Shown: positions 42,255 through 54,099 of the stretch, in pieces | Layout of the letters: each line of letters opens with the position of its first letter | Numbering within the stretch: the stretch's first letter is position 1 | NCBI GenBank assembly: GCA_024516035.1 | Contig: CM044967.1 | Coordinates: forward strand, 2,326,383 to 2,390,382 | Length of the DNA: 64,000 nt | From: Bactericera cockerelli | Lineage: Eukaryota; Arthropoda; Insecta; Hemiptera; Triozidae | Direction: 5' to 3' | Position numbers and translations under genes: made by a program | Notes under the pieces: generated by a model | Told to the model about the DNA's origin: nothing | The model's input: only the letters and a program-made list of their open reading frames with translations | Database searches by the model: none

Positions 42255-42422
42255 TTTGTGCCCCGAAACCGCTTTCGCATTACTTCAGGGCACTTTACCT
42301 TGACACCTATGCCATTCCGGAAACGGAAAAACTAGATCAGAATATTCCGCTCCGGCCTCGATTCGAACCCGCAACCTCCGGGTCAATAACCAATACTCTT
42401 AACTACTCAGCCACAGGAACAT
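42255..42422 (-). mobile_element. S4 SINE, full-length copy
   Basis: Minus strand: CCTGTGGCTGAGTAGTTAAG, GTTATTGACCCGGAGGTTGC, B-box GGGTTCGAATCGAGG, body with CCGTTTCCGGAATGGCATAGG and AAAGTGCCCTGAAGTAATGCG. Confidence 0.85.
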
Positions 42423-42467
42423 TATTCCTGCATTCTCGCTTTCTATCTAATGCTCTCATCACAGTAT

Positions 42468-42660
42468 CTATGGTGTAACGGTTAGCACTACTCGTTGATC
42501 GTTGTAGTCCAGAGATCTCGAGTTCGATCCCCAGGTTCGTCCAAGTAATGAACACAAGACGACGACCACTTAATAATACGTCTTGGGGTTACAGCTGGAA
42601 TAATGAGACTCATTGGTTGTATGGAATGGCCTTGTCTACCAATGCCAAAATTAAAGAAAA
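42468..42660 (+). mobile_element. tRNA-headed SINE with GGAATGGCCTTG body
   Basis: Head TATGGTGTAACGGTTAGCAC, GTAGTCCAGAGATCTCGAG, B-box GAGTTCGATCCCCAGG, body CTGGAATAATGAGACTCATTGG and GGAATGGCCTTGTCTACCAATGCC. The last part recurs inverted at 45553-45605. Confidence 0.7.
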
Positions 42661-43119
42661 AATATTTTTTTTTTTTAAATTGGTCTCATTATTTCTAATT
42701 CAGCAATACATTTGGCAGTAGAAATAAAGCTATTTTGTTTCCTAACGGTGGTGAAAGGTTTCTATGGACACTCAAATACAATGTCTAGTTGTCTAGTCTC
42801 CTGTCCGATAGATCTCACGGACACACGGAATCATCATTATCACACTATCAGAATCTATCAGACCGATGTGCCAAAATCCGGCGGAGTCTGCCCATGAGTG
42901 GCCAGACAGATAAGAAGGTCATTGCACCACGAGTACATCGCCAAGGTCAGACAGGAATACCAGACTCAAGTCAGACGGGCCAGCGGTGCCTAACCTGTGG
43001 CCCTGTCTGGAACATTGAGAGAACTAACGTAAAGTTGAAAGACTATCTAAGAGGGGGCGGGGTCGTTATCTCGAAATCGGTTAAGGTAAAATAAATTTTT
43101 GATGGCATGATGTTCTGTC

Positions 43120-43205
43120 AACTTAACTTACTTAACGTACCTTTGTCATACTAACTTAACTACTTAACGTACCTTTGTCATACTAACTTAACTACTTAAC
43201 TCATT
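43120..43205. repeat. 34-bp tandem repeat
   Basis: Two and a half units of CTTAACGTACCTTTGTCATACTAACTTAACTA. Confidence 0.8.
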
Positions 43206-43239
43206 GAGGGACGCGGTTTCCTATGGCTATAGGTTTTTT

Positions 43240-43395
43240 CGCTATAGGACACTTTTTGGGGCCCTTCGGCCGCAAATTTTTTGGTATCCTGAGGCTATGA
43301 TTCGTCCAGAAATGTGAAGAACTGGATAGGTCAATTTTCGACTAATATGAGTACAATAATTTCCTTATTATAGGATAAGGAATGTAAAAAATTGC
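43240..43395 (-). repeat. Fragment of the 661-bp repeat, inverted
   Basis: The minus strand starts CATTCCTTATCCTATAATAAGG, continues ATTCTGGACGAATCATAGCC-type sequence with GGTATCCTGAGG inverse, and ends GGCCGAAGGGCC. It matches the start of the 25071 unit. Confidence 0.7.
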
Positions 43396-43399
43396 CATA

Positions 43400-44780
43400 G
43401 AAGGCCCTTCTTCTTTTACTGTGCCTTTTTCCCAAACCTTCATGGGGTCGGCATTTGTTCCATGAATCCTTTCCTTCCATATCATTCAATTTAGCGTTTT
43501 TTTCTAATTTTTTTTTCTCCAGTTTTTCTCTCTAATGGGGCCATAGTATTACAATAAATAAATACATTGGTTTCAATTGAATTGAAATAGCTAAAATGTC
43601 GTCTTGAGAACTACTGGCAGGCAGTGCAGATTATTATCTTGCTCGAATTCCCAGACGATACAAAGTATCCCCCGGGCTTATGTCTTGTAGGATGCACTGA
43701 CTGGTTAAGAAGATGGTCCTATATACAGATACAAGTTTCATGTATGTATGTAGGTTTGTAGGTATATGTTTTTTTAAAGCAAAATTCTATTTTTTACATA
43801 CCTGATACAATTTTTTATTTTTTTTTAAAAATGTGTTTCTTTGTGTAATTATATCGCAAATTTAGAGGATAGCGCATAATTTAATATTCAGAATTTAATC
43901 TTAATTGATTATAACACATTATTATTTTCGAATTTGAAGAGAAAAAAAAGTGATTCTTTGTGTTATTACACAATTTTAGTAGGCAGTGCAGAATTATAGG
44001 ACTTTGTCCTCTCCATGAATATTCTTTTCCTTAATTTTGCCATAATTTCATCACTGTTATCTGCTCACATTTAAACAGTTACTCACATTTAAACGTTTAA
44101 CACAAAACATTGTTCGTTAAGTTCTTGATTGAAGTCCTCCATTAATAAAATCAGCTAATTAGCAACTGCTCAGCCTGACAACTGAGTGACTATAACAACC
44201 ATGTATTTCCATCTCTAACATCTAGATTTTAGAGAAAAATAGGCAGATAGACAAAAAAGAAATTATTTATTCTTTTGTTCTCCATCTAATTCTCTCTGAT
44301 ATTCATGTACATCTAATACAACTTCTCACTTTTCTGTTTATAATGATATACTGATAACATTTTTGTTTCCTCACATGTAAATCATCCATATTCGTAATTT
44401 GCACCCACCCATGTAACTATGATTACTTAGTAAAAACATATAAATAAAACTACAACACTTAAGATGTGAATATGTTCAAATAATATGTATAACAATCCAC
44501 GATTCAATTGCCGTATTTTTCTTTCTAACCAAAGTTAACCAAACGGGAATAAAATGAACCAAACTGGAAGCAAGTCATTTTTCTTTTGGAAGAGGAAAAA
44601 TTTCCACTTCCAAAGTTAACCAAAGTGGAAGTAGAAAATTCTTGCTTCCAGTTCTTTTATAGGTTAAGTCCATTGTTTATCTTTAAAAGTAACCAAACGC
44701 ATTTTTCTTTCACGAATGACCTTGGAATAAAATGGAAATATTTGGAAAAAACCTAACCAGGAATTTTTTTTAGTTAGAAA
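43400..44780. other. Gene-free stretch
   Basis: S5-tail fragment at 43418-43465. A self-complementary segment at 44530-44770 (CCAAACTGGAAGCAAG / CTTGCTTCCAGTTC), also found at 5690-5860. No exon recognised. Confidence 0.4.
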
Positions 44781-44812
44781 GAAAAATACGACTAATCATT
44801 GTTAAGAAATTT

Positions 44813-45073
44813 CTAACTGAACGCATTGAGCCTCACAAGAGAACTGACAACGCTCTCTGGTGGTGTATTTGTGAAGCAATCGCGAACATTTCTCTCGAAA
44901 ATTGTTTTGAAGCATTCATTTTTCCAAAACGCGTACGTTTTGAAAAAGTACGAATAAAATCCGCTAGGGTGCAGCTCGAGTATGTTTTCACTCTTGATCC
45001 GACGTTTGTCTGAATTTTCCAAACTCTCACTAATTTCTCTCAACGCACATTTTAGTCCAGTAAAACTACGCAT
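44813..45073 (-). CDS. Unclassified 86-codon open frame
   Basis: The minus strand is open from ATG at 45071-45073 to a stop at 44813. The composition is mixed (no simple repeat), with LHPSGFYSYFFKTYAFWK and FTNTPPESVV. No domain recognised, no clear promoter or splice context, and a repeat fragment lies just downstream. May be chance or a relic. Confidence 0.12.
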   Translation of the reverse strand: MRSFTGLKCALREISESLENSDKRRIKSENILELHPSGFYSYFFKTYAFWKNECFKTIFERNVRDCFTNTPPESVVSSLVRLNAFS

Positions 45074-45504
45074 AAATTTTCAATAGAACAATTAAAACTA
45101 ATATTTCTTACAGAATTTCGATTTTAGTAAACTATAAATTTTGCGAATATTCTAGAAACGTAGGAAGTTTTAGGAAACAAGAAAAACTAGAAAATTGAAA
45201 AAACAAACAGAAAAAAAAACAAGTACGCTCCAAAGAAAGTAAAGTACCTATTTTCAACAAAAAAAAAAATGGCACTTCTTAATTCCACCCTAGAAAGCTC
45301 CATTTTTTTAGTATTTTACTGATTTTTTTAGTATTTTTTTAAAAACTGAATACTCCGTTTCACAATCCCTCCCCCGCCCTCTCCCTTAGTAGCTACGACC
45401 ATGAAATTACACAATTATAGGTACGAAGTCAATTTTAATACTTGAAATTTACCCGTTTCGAGAAGACCTAGACGTAAAACCCAGGTTAATAAAAAAAAAA
45501 AATA

Positions 45505-45846
45505 TAATAATATCGCCTTATTTATACTGTCCGATTAGGATTAACACTATTATTATTTATTTTTTGGCATTGGTTGGCAAGGCCATTTCATACAGCCATA
45601 AAATTTATTTTACATTTTAGGAATAAAATATGCAAATAAATAATAGGTACCTACAAAATATTGAAAAATAAAAATATTAGGACTATTAAGTCCCATTATT
45701 CCAGCACTAAGCCCAAGACGCATTAGTATGTGGTAAAAATCCCAAACGGGAGGATAACTTGTCATGTCCCGGATGGGTTTCGAACCCGCGACTTCTGGAA
45801 TCTCTGGACTCACAGAGTGCCGCCTTTACCACTGAGCTACCGGGAC
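45505..45846 (-). mobile_element. S1 SINE interrupted by another insertion
   Basis: Head CTGTCCCGGTAGCTCAGTGG (from 45846) and B-box GCGGGTTCGAAACCC are intact. The 3' body is split by an insert at about 45541-45675 that contains GGCATTGGTTGGCAAGGCC, and ATTAGGA is repeated on both sides of the insert. Confidence 0.85.
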
Positions 45847-46128
45847 AGACATATAGGTGGAATTGCATGTAAATTGAACAGCCTTGGAAATTTTCGTGCT
45901 AACACGCAGTCAGCATGTTAGGGAAGTGCAAATTTCTGACACAACAATGTATGTCTGTACATGTATATAATTATGTGCTTGGTGTAATACTGAATAGTTA
46001 TATCGTCTATATTATGTAAGTGGATAGGTATATAGTACTATATAGTCTATTATGATGAAGTGTATACTGTTAAGGTATATCGCCTGTATTATGTAGTATA
46101 TTGTGTATAGCTACTTTTTGTGTAAGCA

Positions 46129-46478
46129 AGCCTCCGTGGCGTAATGGTTGTGTCTACTGCCCGTAGTCCTGAGACTCCTGAGTTCGATTCCCGGTTGGAG
46201 CAGACTTTTCACACAGAAAATTCTGTTCCCTCCGTACACGTGAGGCTGGCAATTCCGCGCCTACCCAGGCTGGTGAGCTTAATGTGGGTAGCTGGTATGA
46301 TTCCAGCGAATGGAGGGTAAAACCCCCGTCCTAATCAGGACTTTAAATCAAATAGAATCGTTGGCTTAGAAAGGGCATTCGCATAAAAATGTGTCACAAC
46401 CAACCAACCTCAACCATGAGGTTGAAAAATACCGACCCCAAGTAGGTTTGGAAAAAGGCAAAGTTAAAGCAGAAGATT
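46129..46478 (+). mobile_element. S5 SINE, full-length copy
   Basis: Head CCTCCGTGGCGTAATGGTTG, B-box GAGTTCGATTCCCGG, body CTACCCAGGCTGG..GAGCTTAATGTGGGTAGC, GGAGGGTAAAACC, CAACCATGAGGTTG, ending GCAGAAG. It confirms the S5 consensus seen at 31708. Confidence 0.88.
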
Positions 46479-46564
46479 GTGTATAGCTATTTCTTATGCA
46501 TGGGAGAGAGGATGTAAAGATAGTACTTATTGTATGAGTATGTATAAGAGTGGTAGAGAGAAAG

Positions 46565-46570
46565 AGAACT

Positions 46571-46609
<39 letters not shown>

Positions 46610-47110
46610 GAAAGAGAGAGAAAGATAGTAAGAATAAGATGATTTTTTTTGGGAGAGAGAGAGACTGATAAGAGCAAAGAAGAGAGAAAAAACCGAGTGT
46701 AGTTGAGTGAGTTAGTGAGTGAGTGAGTGAGAGAGAGAGTGCAGAAATAAAAGAGAGAGAGAGAAGAGTGCGTGGGAAAGTAATTGAGTGAGAGAAAGAG
46801 TGTGAGCGGCAGCGTATGAGATAATGAGAAAGAGGGAGAGAGATAAAGAGAAAGAGAGAGAGAAAAAAGAGAGAGTGTGTGTGGGAAAGAATGGGAGTGA
46901 GAGAAATGATGTTCGTGGGCAGCATAGGAAAAATGAGAGAGAGAGAGTGCGTGAGAAAAATGAGGAGAAAGAGAGGAAGAGAGAGACTCAAATGAAATAA
47001 TGAGAGGAAGAAAAGAGAGAGAGAGAGAGTGTGTGTGCGTGGGAAAGAATGAGAGAGAGAGAGAGAAAGGAGAGAGAGATAGAGAAAAAAAGAAGAGATC
47101 AGAAACAGGG
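46565..47110. repeat. GA-rich microsatellite/minisatellite block
   Basis: About 540 bp of GAGAGA variants with GTGTGTG interruptions; the purine strand is plus. Long open frames on the minus strand (Ser/Leu/His-rich) are a by-product of this composition. Confidence 0.9.
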
Positions 47111-47302
47111 AAGAGTGAGGTTTTATCGATTGACGAAAACAAGAGTTTGAGTCAAGAATAGAAAGAGAGGGAGGGTGTTTGGTCTTTTTACCTTGAAAAA
47201 GTTTAGAGGAAAAACATGCGCTTTTCATCTTCAATTAAAGACTTGAAAATGTTGAGGTAGACAAGGATCCTATTTTTTCTGCAGTTGGAATATATTTTTT
47301 TA

Positions 47303-47472
47303 GTCACCGTGGCAGAGTGATTTATGCGCTGAGGAGTTGCACGCAGCGTTGTGACTGGGTGACGATTCCAGCGGAAGCAGGAATTTTGTGTCATGTACTT
47401 GGACTTCTGGGGTCCTCATACCTCATGAGATAAATTCAGAATTACTTTATGAGTAACGACCAGAGGGCAAAT
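47303..47472 (+). mobile_element. S3 SINE copy
   Basis: GTCACCGTGGCAGAGTGATT, CTGGGTGACGATTCCAGCGG in place of the usual B-box (mutated), TGTACTTGGACTTCTGGGGTCC and GTAACGACCAGAGGGC. Confidence 0.75.
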
Positions 47473-47479
47473 ACCTAAG

Positions 47480-48225
47480 TAAAAAGCAGTAATGTAATAG
47501 AAACTTCGAAATAAAGGGGTTTGTAGTTAAAACCTTCAACGCTAATAACCCCAAAAACGTGTGTAGAAGCCTTTGCTTCACCACAAAAAAACACTATCTT
47601 ACGAGATTTTTTTTGTATTGCATTGGCTTTAGCGATAACTTCGATAAAGAATGTTATTATTCTGAATGAAATGAAAAAAAAAGGGAAATTGCAGCAAAAT
47701 AACGAAGATAATGTAAATAATCAAGAGAGCACTTGAACTTGAAAATTGAACTGTATACATATTCATCTTCTTCTCTCTCTCTATTCCTCGTCTTCTTCCT
47801 TCCTAAATTCACAATTGCACAAATTACGTAGTTTACGCATTTCGCCTAAATCTTACAATGCATGCTAGAAGTGCTAGAAATATTTAGACACTGTCAACTA
47901 ACAACCTACTCGATAGATGTAATAGGACATGTTAGTTTTAAATATACAATAATTAATATATGAATCAACTCAACAATATGAAAATAATGTAGACAATCAA
48001 ACCTGAAACTATAAAACGGAAGCTGGACATGAGAGAAACAATGGGACGTTAAAAGAAATTTCAGGTACAAAAATCTCTGGACATAATGAGAAAATAACCT
48101 TTATAAGTTAATTTGTTTACAAAATAAAAATGGTCTTGAATCTCCTTAATCCGGTTCGACTGTTTTTGAATCAGGTTCAAACAATTATAAAAATGATGAT
48201 GTATTTTTAAAAATGCAAAATGCTT
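47480..48225. other. Gene-free AT-rich stretch
   Basis: No repeat family or exon recognised. Confidence 0.4.
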
Positions 48226-48230
48226 GAAGT

Positions 48231-48374
48231 TATCATATTTGTGTTAATCTCTTATTGTGATGTCACAATTACTCAAACTCACACTGCTAAATTTTTACCG
48301 AACTTGGGACTCGAACCACCGACCTCCAAGTTACAGGGGTCCGCCAGGTTATCGATCGAGCTACTGAGGTCGGA
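48231..48374 (-). mobile_element. S2 SINE, full-length copy
   Basis: Minus strand: CCGACCTCAGTAGCTCGATC, B-box GGTTCGAGTCCC, body ending AGATTAACACAAATATGATAAC. Confidence 0.85.
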
Positions 48375-48379
48375 ATGCA

Positions 48380-49600
48380 AAATAGCTTTCTTTTAATTAC
48401 CTTTTCGATTTTCTTCTTGTTTCAGAATCACAGAAAAACTCCATACCTAGACAAAATTAAGAATACCTACATTGCATCACGACGTGAAATCAGCAATTAC
48501 AGGCCTATTTTGAAAGACTTCATGTAATCATCACCAATAAAAAATATTTATCTTTTTTTTACTATACAATATTCTATTTATCCTGCAATAAAAAGACTAT
48601 AGAGTCCCTTTACTATAACAGCCTAAACAAAGTCTCATTTATTAGTGACACAGGTAAAATATTTACAAAGAAGTTAGTTTAAAAGAATGTGGGTTTAATA
48701 GATAGAAGGATAAAATTTGTATTCTTATTATAAATAATAATTTTATTAAAAATAAAGAATCAGCGGGGAAAATTCCAGGTCTCATACAGCATAATTCCGA
48801 TTAATTACGCCGCAAATTTCAGTACGTTCCTTCAACGTACGTCGTTTGAAACATCTCGCGAAAGTTTTTTTTAAAGTGAAGATATAGGAAATCTATGAAA
48901 TAAATAATTTCAAACAAAAACTTAAATATTAAACAATACCAAAGACATAAAAGGATTTTAAATGGAATCAAGAAAAAAATGAATTTTTTTTATGACTTAC
49001 CGATTGTGCAGTATGCATTCGCGTTGTGACGGTGTGTAGACGAATGCAAGGTTAGGATTGCATTGTGTTATCGATTTTCTGATAACGAGAGAGAAGGTTG
49101 TGGGGTTGGGTGAGGGGACGCAGGGCTATAGTTTTCCTGTCGTTTTTTTTTTATCACATTGATAATGAAAAAATGAACAGCAGAATTTGACCATGAAAAA
49201 ACATGGATGCAATATTGGGGTTGTGTGGCAGAGAATGCCTCGGGCATTAACTGCGCATCATATTATAATGAACAATTATGATAATGTAGGAACGATATTG
49301 TATTATTATGGAACGTTATTATGTTCATCTTAATTTTTATCTATTTACCTCCTGTATTATGTAATATTTAAGTATGCATACTTTATCATAATATTTTAAG
49401 TGTACCGTACCATACACGTAAATGCAATAGTATTATTGCGAGTGAAATGCATAAAAAATTAAATAAAATGTTGAATTATTTTTATTTATTTATGCATGAT
49501 TTTTTTTGTAAATTTTCATAGCCTAATATTTTTAAACATGTTTTATATAATTTTATTATTAAATAAGATAGTTATTATGAATATACTGAATGATGTAGCA
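48380..49600. other. Gene-free AT-rich stretch
   Basis: 49380-49470 (GTGTACCGTACCATACACGTAAATGCAATAGTATTATTGCG) has a relative at 63030-63110. No exon recognised. Confidence 0.4.
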
Positions 49601-49607
49601 TACAAGA

Positions 49608-49740
49608 CTTGCACGCACGGTGACCTGGGTTCGACTCCCAGCGGAGTTGGAATAATTGGGCTCTGTTTTTTAGATGTTCTGGGGTCCACTATACTTAGTG
49701 AGGAGAAAGAAGTTGCTGCTTTATGTGAGCAGGCAAAATA
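49608..49740 (+). mobile_element. S3 SINE copy
   Basis: TTGCACGCACGGTGACCTGG, B-box GGGTTCGACTCCCAGCGG, body GATGTTCTGGGGTCCACTA and GCTTTATGTGAGCAG. The first part of the head is missing. Confidence 0.75.
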
Positions 49741-50089
49741 AGATATTAAGATATCCTACAAAAACTGTGATATTATTTGTTATAATATTTCTATGTGTTC
49801 ATTGTCTTTTTAGTAGGTGAAATAAGAAAAATTATTTTAAGGTTATAAGTAATAATTAATTATTTTTGCCACAAGAATGATTACAGAATGCCTCCTTACT
49901 AAAATTTGTTATGGAGTCGAACCACGGAACTCCAGGTTTAAAGTCCTCAGCCCTAACGATATAGCTATGTACCGAGTTTGGTAAATTGAAGAAAAATATA
50001 TTGGCTCAAGCCTCTAGTTTGAGAAATTGGGATTCTTGGATTCGGAAGTAGGTTTTATTTGATGTTTTGATTATACACATTAAAAAACA

Positions 50090-50275
50090 CTCCTGCCAGG
50101 GTCGATGCACCTCCTGCCAGGGTGGTGCATCAACCAGGTTGAATGCACCGGTTCTCATAGGATCACCGATGTTAAGCAACGTCGAGCGAATGTAGGGTGT
50201 AGGGTAACACCCTCGTGATACGGCCATGCTGTTGAAAGCGACGTTAAACCCAAATTAAAAAGAAAGAAAAGACCC
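50090..50275 (+). mobile_element. 5S-rRNA-headed SINE, second copy
   Basis: GTTGAATGCACCGGTTCTCA, GATCACCGATGTTAAGCAACGTCGAGCGAATG, then AGGGTAACACCCTCGTGATACG and a GCGACGTTAAACCC end. The central body shared with S5 is mostly deleted. CTCCTGCCAGGGT is duplicated just upstream. Confidence 0.8.
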
Positions 50276-50330
50276 TCCTAGCAACTGCAGAGGAATTTCG
50301 AAGTCCTATGAGAGGTATTATTAAAATTAA

Positions 50331-50520
50331 ATAGTCACCGTGGCAGAGTAAGTTAGCGCGCTAGGCATTGCTCGCACGGTAACCTGGGTTCGATCCCCAG
50401 CGGGGCAGGATTTTTTTCTACTCTGTACTTGGGTGTTCGGGGTCCACTCATACCTCGTGTGGAAAAATGAGTACCTGCTTTAATGTGAGCAGCGACCAGT
50501 GACGGAATTATAGGCAAAAA
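50331..50520 (+). mobile_element. S3 SINE, full-length copy
   Basis: GTCACCGTGGCAGAGTAAGTTAGCGCGC, GCTCGCACGGTAACC, B-box GGGTTCGATCCCCAGCGGGGC, body TGTACTTGGGTGTTCGGGGTCC...GCAGCGACCAGTGACGG. Best S3 copy in the window. Confidence 0.9.
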
Positions 50521-50880
50521 TAAGATCTTGGGATATTAAAGATACGGAAAAGTCCTATAATTCTGCGCTACTCACTAAAATTGTGATATAATAAGACAAA
50601 GAAACACATTATTATTATTATTATTGAAATTACAAACTGTATAGTTATTTTTTTAAATTTTGAACTTTTCTTTTTTATGTACCTGCTACTTATCTGTGTA
50701 AAATTGTTGGATTGATTATTTACATATAGTTTCATATTACAATAAAAACCGAGTTACTATTTGTATTCTAGAACTTACAGTCATTCCTTACACTCATAAA
50801 TCAAAAATTGGTTTGTATCAATTTGATTTTACCTTTAAAAAATTTCTTTCAAATTTATTGAGTTTATTCATTTTATCTGA

Positions 50881-51540
50881 CCTGGTTGCAGGGTTATGTT
50901 AAATCTCTCAAAATTTTTGATAGTTTTTTTTCGTATTTTATAGTTATGTTATGTCTCCAAAGGGATTTGTTATAAAACAGCAGCTGTCACACTATTGTAA
51001 TGAGTCCCATTCAATCAGGACTTCTTGCCCTTGACTTTCAATTTTTTTTTTATAGGTTGATTACATAATATATTTTAACGGTAAAACATTTCTTCCAACT
51101 CACTACCGAGAGGAAGCGTGCCTCTGATGCTCGAGCTGTTGCCCCTTAGCGAGAATCACCAGAAACGCGCCAAAGGGCAGAGCCAATCTTTTTTAGAAAA
51201 GATTCGACAACCCTGGTTGCAGGGTTATGTTAAATCTCTCAAAATTTTTGATAGTTTTTTTCGTATTTTATAGTTATGTTATGTCTCCAAAGGGATTTGT
51301 TATAAAACAGCAGCTGTCACACTATTGTAATGAGTCCCATTCAATCAGGACTTCTTGCCCTTGACTTTCAATTTTTTTTTTTATAGGTTGATTACATAAT
51401 ATATTTTAACGGTAAAACATTTCTTCCAACTCACTACCGAGAGGAAGCGTGCCTCTGATGCTCGAGCTGTTGCCCCTTAGCGAGAATCACCAGAAACGCG
51501 CCAAAGGGCAGAGCCAATCTTTTTTAGAAAAGATATCGAC
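50881..51540. repeat. 331-bp direct tandem duplication
   Basis: Copies 50881-51211 and 51212-51540 both begin CCTGGTTGCAGGGTTATGTT and end CTTTTTTAGAAAAGAT. They differ almost only in T-run lengths and at the last few bases. Unknown sequence class; each copy contains a CGAGAGGAAGCGTGCCTC segment that is GC-richer than its surroundings. Confidence 0.9.
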
Positions 51541-51544
51541 TTAG

Positions 51545-53610
51545 CTACCCAAGGACCCAACGTTTCAACTGAGAACGCAATAAAGCTATAATTGTCTTTT
51601 ATCCTTGAGTATTTCAAGTGCTCTTTGCGTGCAGTGTTCTCAGAGGAAAATCCAGGTCCTTCAGCATCGTGTCTGTTAGTTCTCGCTAGCGAATCAGAAC
51701 AGGTTGCATCCCACACCAGCGTACGTCCCTCTCCCAGGCAACATTTGTTACACCAAAAATTATCTCATCCTCTTCTATGAGGAAGATATAATGACGGCCC
51801 CCAAGTAGGTTTGGGATAAACGCAAAGTGAAAGGATACATGTATCATTATCACATCAGTGAAGGTATAACAATATCAAGTATTCACTTGACAATTAGGTA
51901 CTAGTAAAATATATTTTCAAATTTATATTTTCAAACATTTTCGGGTGTACACACACTCCACCGGGGCATAGCATAGTTTCATACAAACACAACTCCCACA
52001 CAAACCATGAAATCACACACACACCTTGAAGCCAAATATACAAAATTCCAACATCCCTTCTTTTTTATGAGATACCAAAATCCTTCCAAACTTTTTAATG
52101 AAAGGACAGAACAAAAATACTACCATGATTTTTTTGACAAGAAATCTTATAGGGCAGCTGGAGATAATAGAGAAAGATTATGAAGTACAATTATTATTTC
52201 CTAAAACGAAATATTACTTTATTGATAAATAAATACATTTGATTGATATAAATAGGCTAGTTTTGAATTCAAACTTTGGAAGTCAATATTGTTAGAAGCC
52301 ATTTTAGTCTACTCATCTAAGAAAAAATATATTTGTAAAAAATAAAAGATACAGAGGGAATGATGAGAGTGCTAGATATAAATAAATGGTTTCATAAAAT
52401 GTATAGGTACAACTACTGACAAGATAACAAAACACAAATGCTAAAATATTGAACAATCGATTGAATCAATACAAATTAAAATTCACAATATAAATTTACG
52501 ATGCTTACTTAATACTTATTTCTTACAGAGTCGAGATCGTATTTTCAGTGGCATCTTAATTTATTTTATAAAATGAAATACGAGCAATAATTTAAAATAA
52601 TTTATTCTAAAATGGGTAGTCATTTTAATTGACACGAGCCTTATTAGCATAGCACTTGGTGTCCAATTGGCAACATTATAGCACTCATTTTTTTTTAGAG
52701 CATAAAAAGCAAGTAACAAAAACATGATACCGAGCTTAGCCAATTTGAACAAATAAATTACCAATAATTTATAAATTTATAAGATAGATTAGTTTATAGC
52801 AGGTTGTATCTTCAAATTTAGATAAATGGACAACATTAATAGATACCATGTTCATAAGTCTGCAAATAGAAATATTTTTTCAACCTGTGATTAATATATT
52901 AAATAAATTAGACAATAATTTTTCAATAATTCTCAAACTTTTCTATAAAAAATAGCAACAACATCTACATTTAAAATGATAAGAGGAAATATAGTTTACA
53001 ACGGGTCCAGTATAATATTACGTATGTGTCTGTTACTCCTAGTAGGTACTCCGTGGCGAAAGTTCATGTTTTGATCGGAGAGAAGGGTATATAAAATTAT
53101 GGCAACTTGATTTTACGATTATAATCATGAGGAAGAAAGATTAAAGTGCTGCGACATCTAGTAAGAAATAGGCGCATTGGAAGTAAAAAGTGAAATGGAT
53201 AGAGATAGAAATACTTTTCATTGAGAGTTGTGGTTTTAGTAGGAAGAATGGGTTGATCGTGAGAGTAATGGGACTTTTTTTACTCATTCTTGCAGGTCAA
53301 ACAGAGTATTGTCGTGTGTTTCAGCTTCAATAATTTTCCTTCTCAAATTTGAGAGAAACTTGGACCCGTCATAATAGGAACAGAAAGAGAGGTAGTTATA
53401 AAACATAAAATAAATACTTTTAAAATAGTGGTTACAAACTAATTTAAAATACTGGGTACACAAACGACAAACAAATAAAAGACAATGGTAACTTCAAGTT
53501 AAAAATTATTGTGACAGAAGACACATCGCTATTGAATAACGTTGAGAAAAATTAAATGCTTGGACTAAGGTGTATTTTTTCTTGAAGCACAACGCGTTGA
53601 TATCAGTTTC
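51545..53610. other. Sequence downstream of the glutamate-carrier gene
   Basis: Includes the presumed 3' UTR of the carrier. AATAAA on the minus strand overlaps the stop itself (53617-53622) and occurs again near 52597 and 52557. The rest is AT-rich without recognised exons; an S5-tail fragment lies at 51770-51830. Confidence 0.45.
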
Positions 53611-53620
53611 CCAGATCAAT

Positions 53621-54061
53621 TTATTTGATGCCCAAAATGTTTTCAGCTACACCTAGGTAGTAGACCATTTGCGCGATTCCAAAGAGGGGTGCAATCACCA
53701 TCATTCTGCAAGCACCCCCTTTGAAGAAAGCCGTGACACCTTCGTTTTTGAATGTTTTGCTGAAAAGGAAGAACAGTTCAGTAATTGGTCATTCTTGTAG
53801 ACAATTACTGGCAGAATTGTTTGTTCACTTGCTGTTTTTCTATTTAACTACATACATTTCCATAGAAACTAAGCGCGGAATTAATACACGTTTTTGTAAT
53901 ACTTCTGTGGAGCTAAATCTATATTTGTCTTTGATGAGAAAAATTAATGCTTATTAATTTTTCCCTAATTTGAGTAATTTTCCAATTTAAAATTTGATGC
54001 AAAACCAGGTGGGGTCTGAATTTCAAATTTTATTTCTGTCAAGTGTAAATTTTCATTCATT

Positions 54062-54099
<38 letters not shown>

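Noticed and set aside
42712..43094. 101-codon frame with mixed composition
   Set aside because: Two overlapping frames of similar quality are open, no domain is recognised, and there are repeats on both sides.
46366..47142. 258-codon open frame on the minus strand
   Set aside because: It is a translation of GA/GT-rich low-complexity repeat (Ser/Leu/His-rich), with similar length frames in neighbouring phases.
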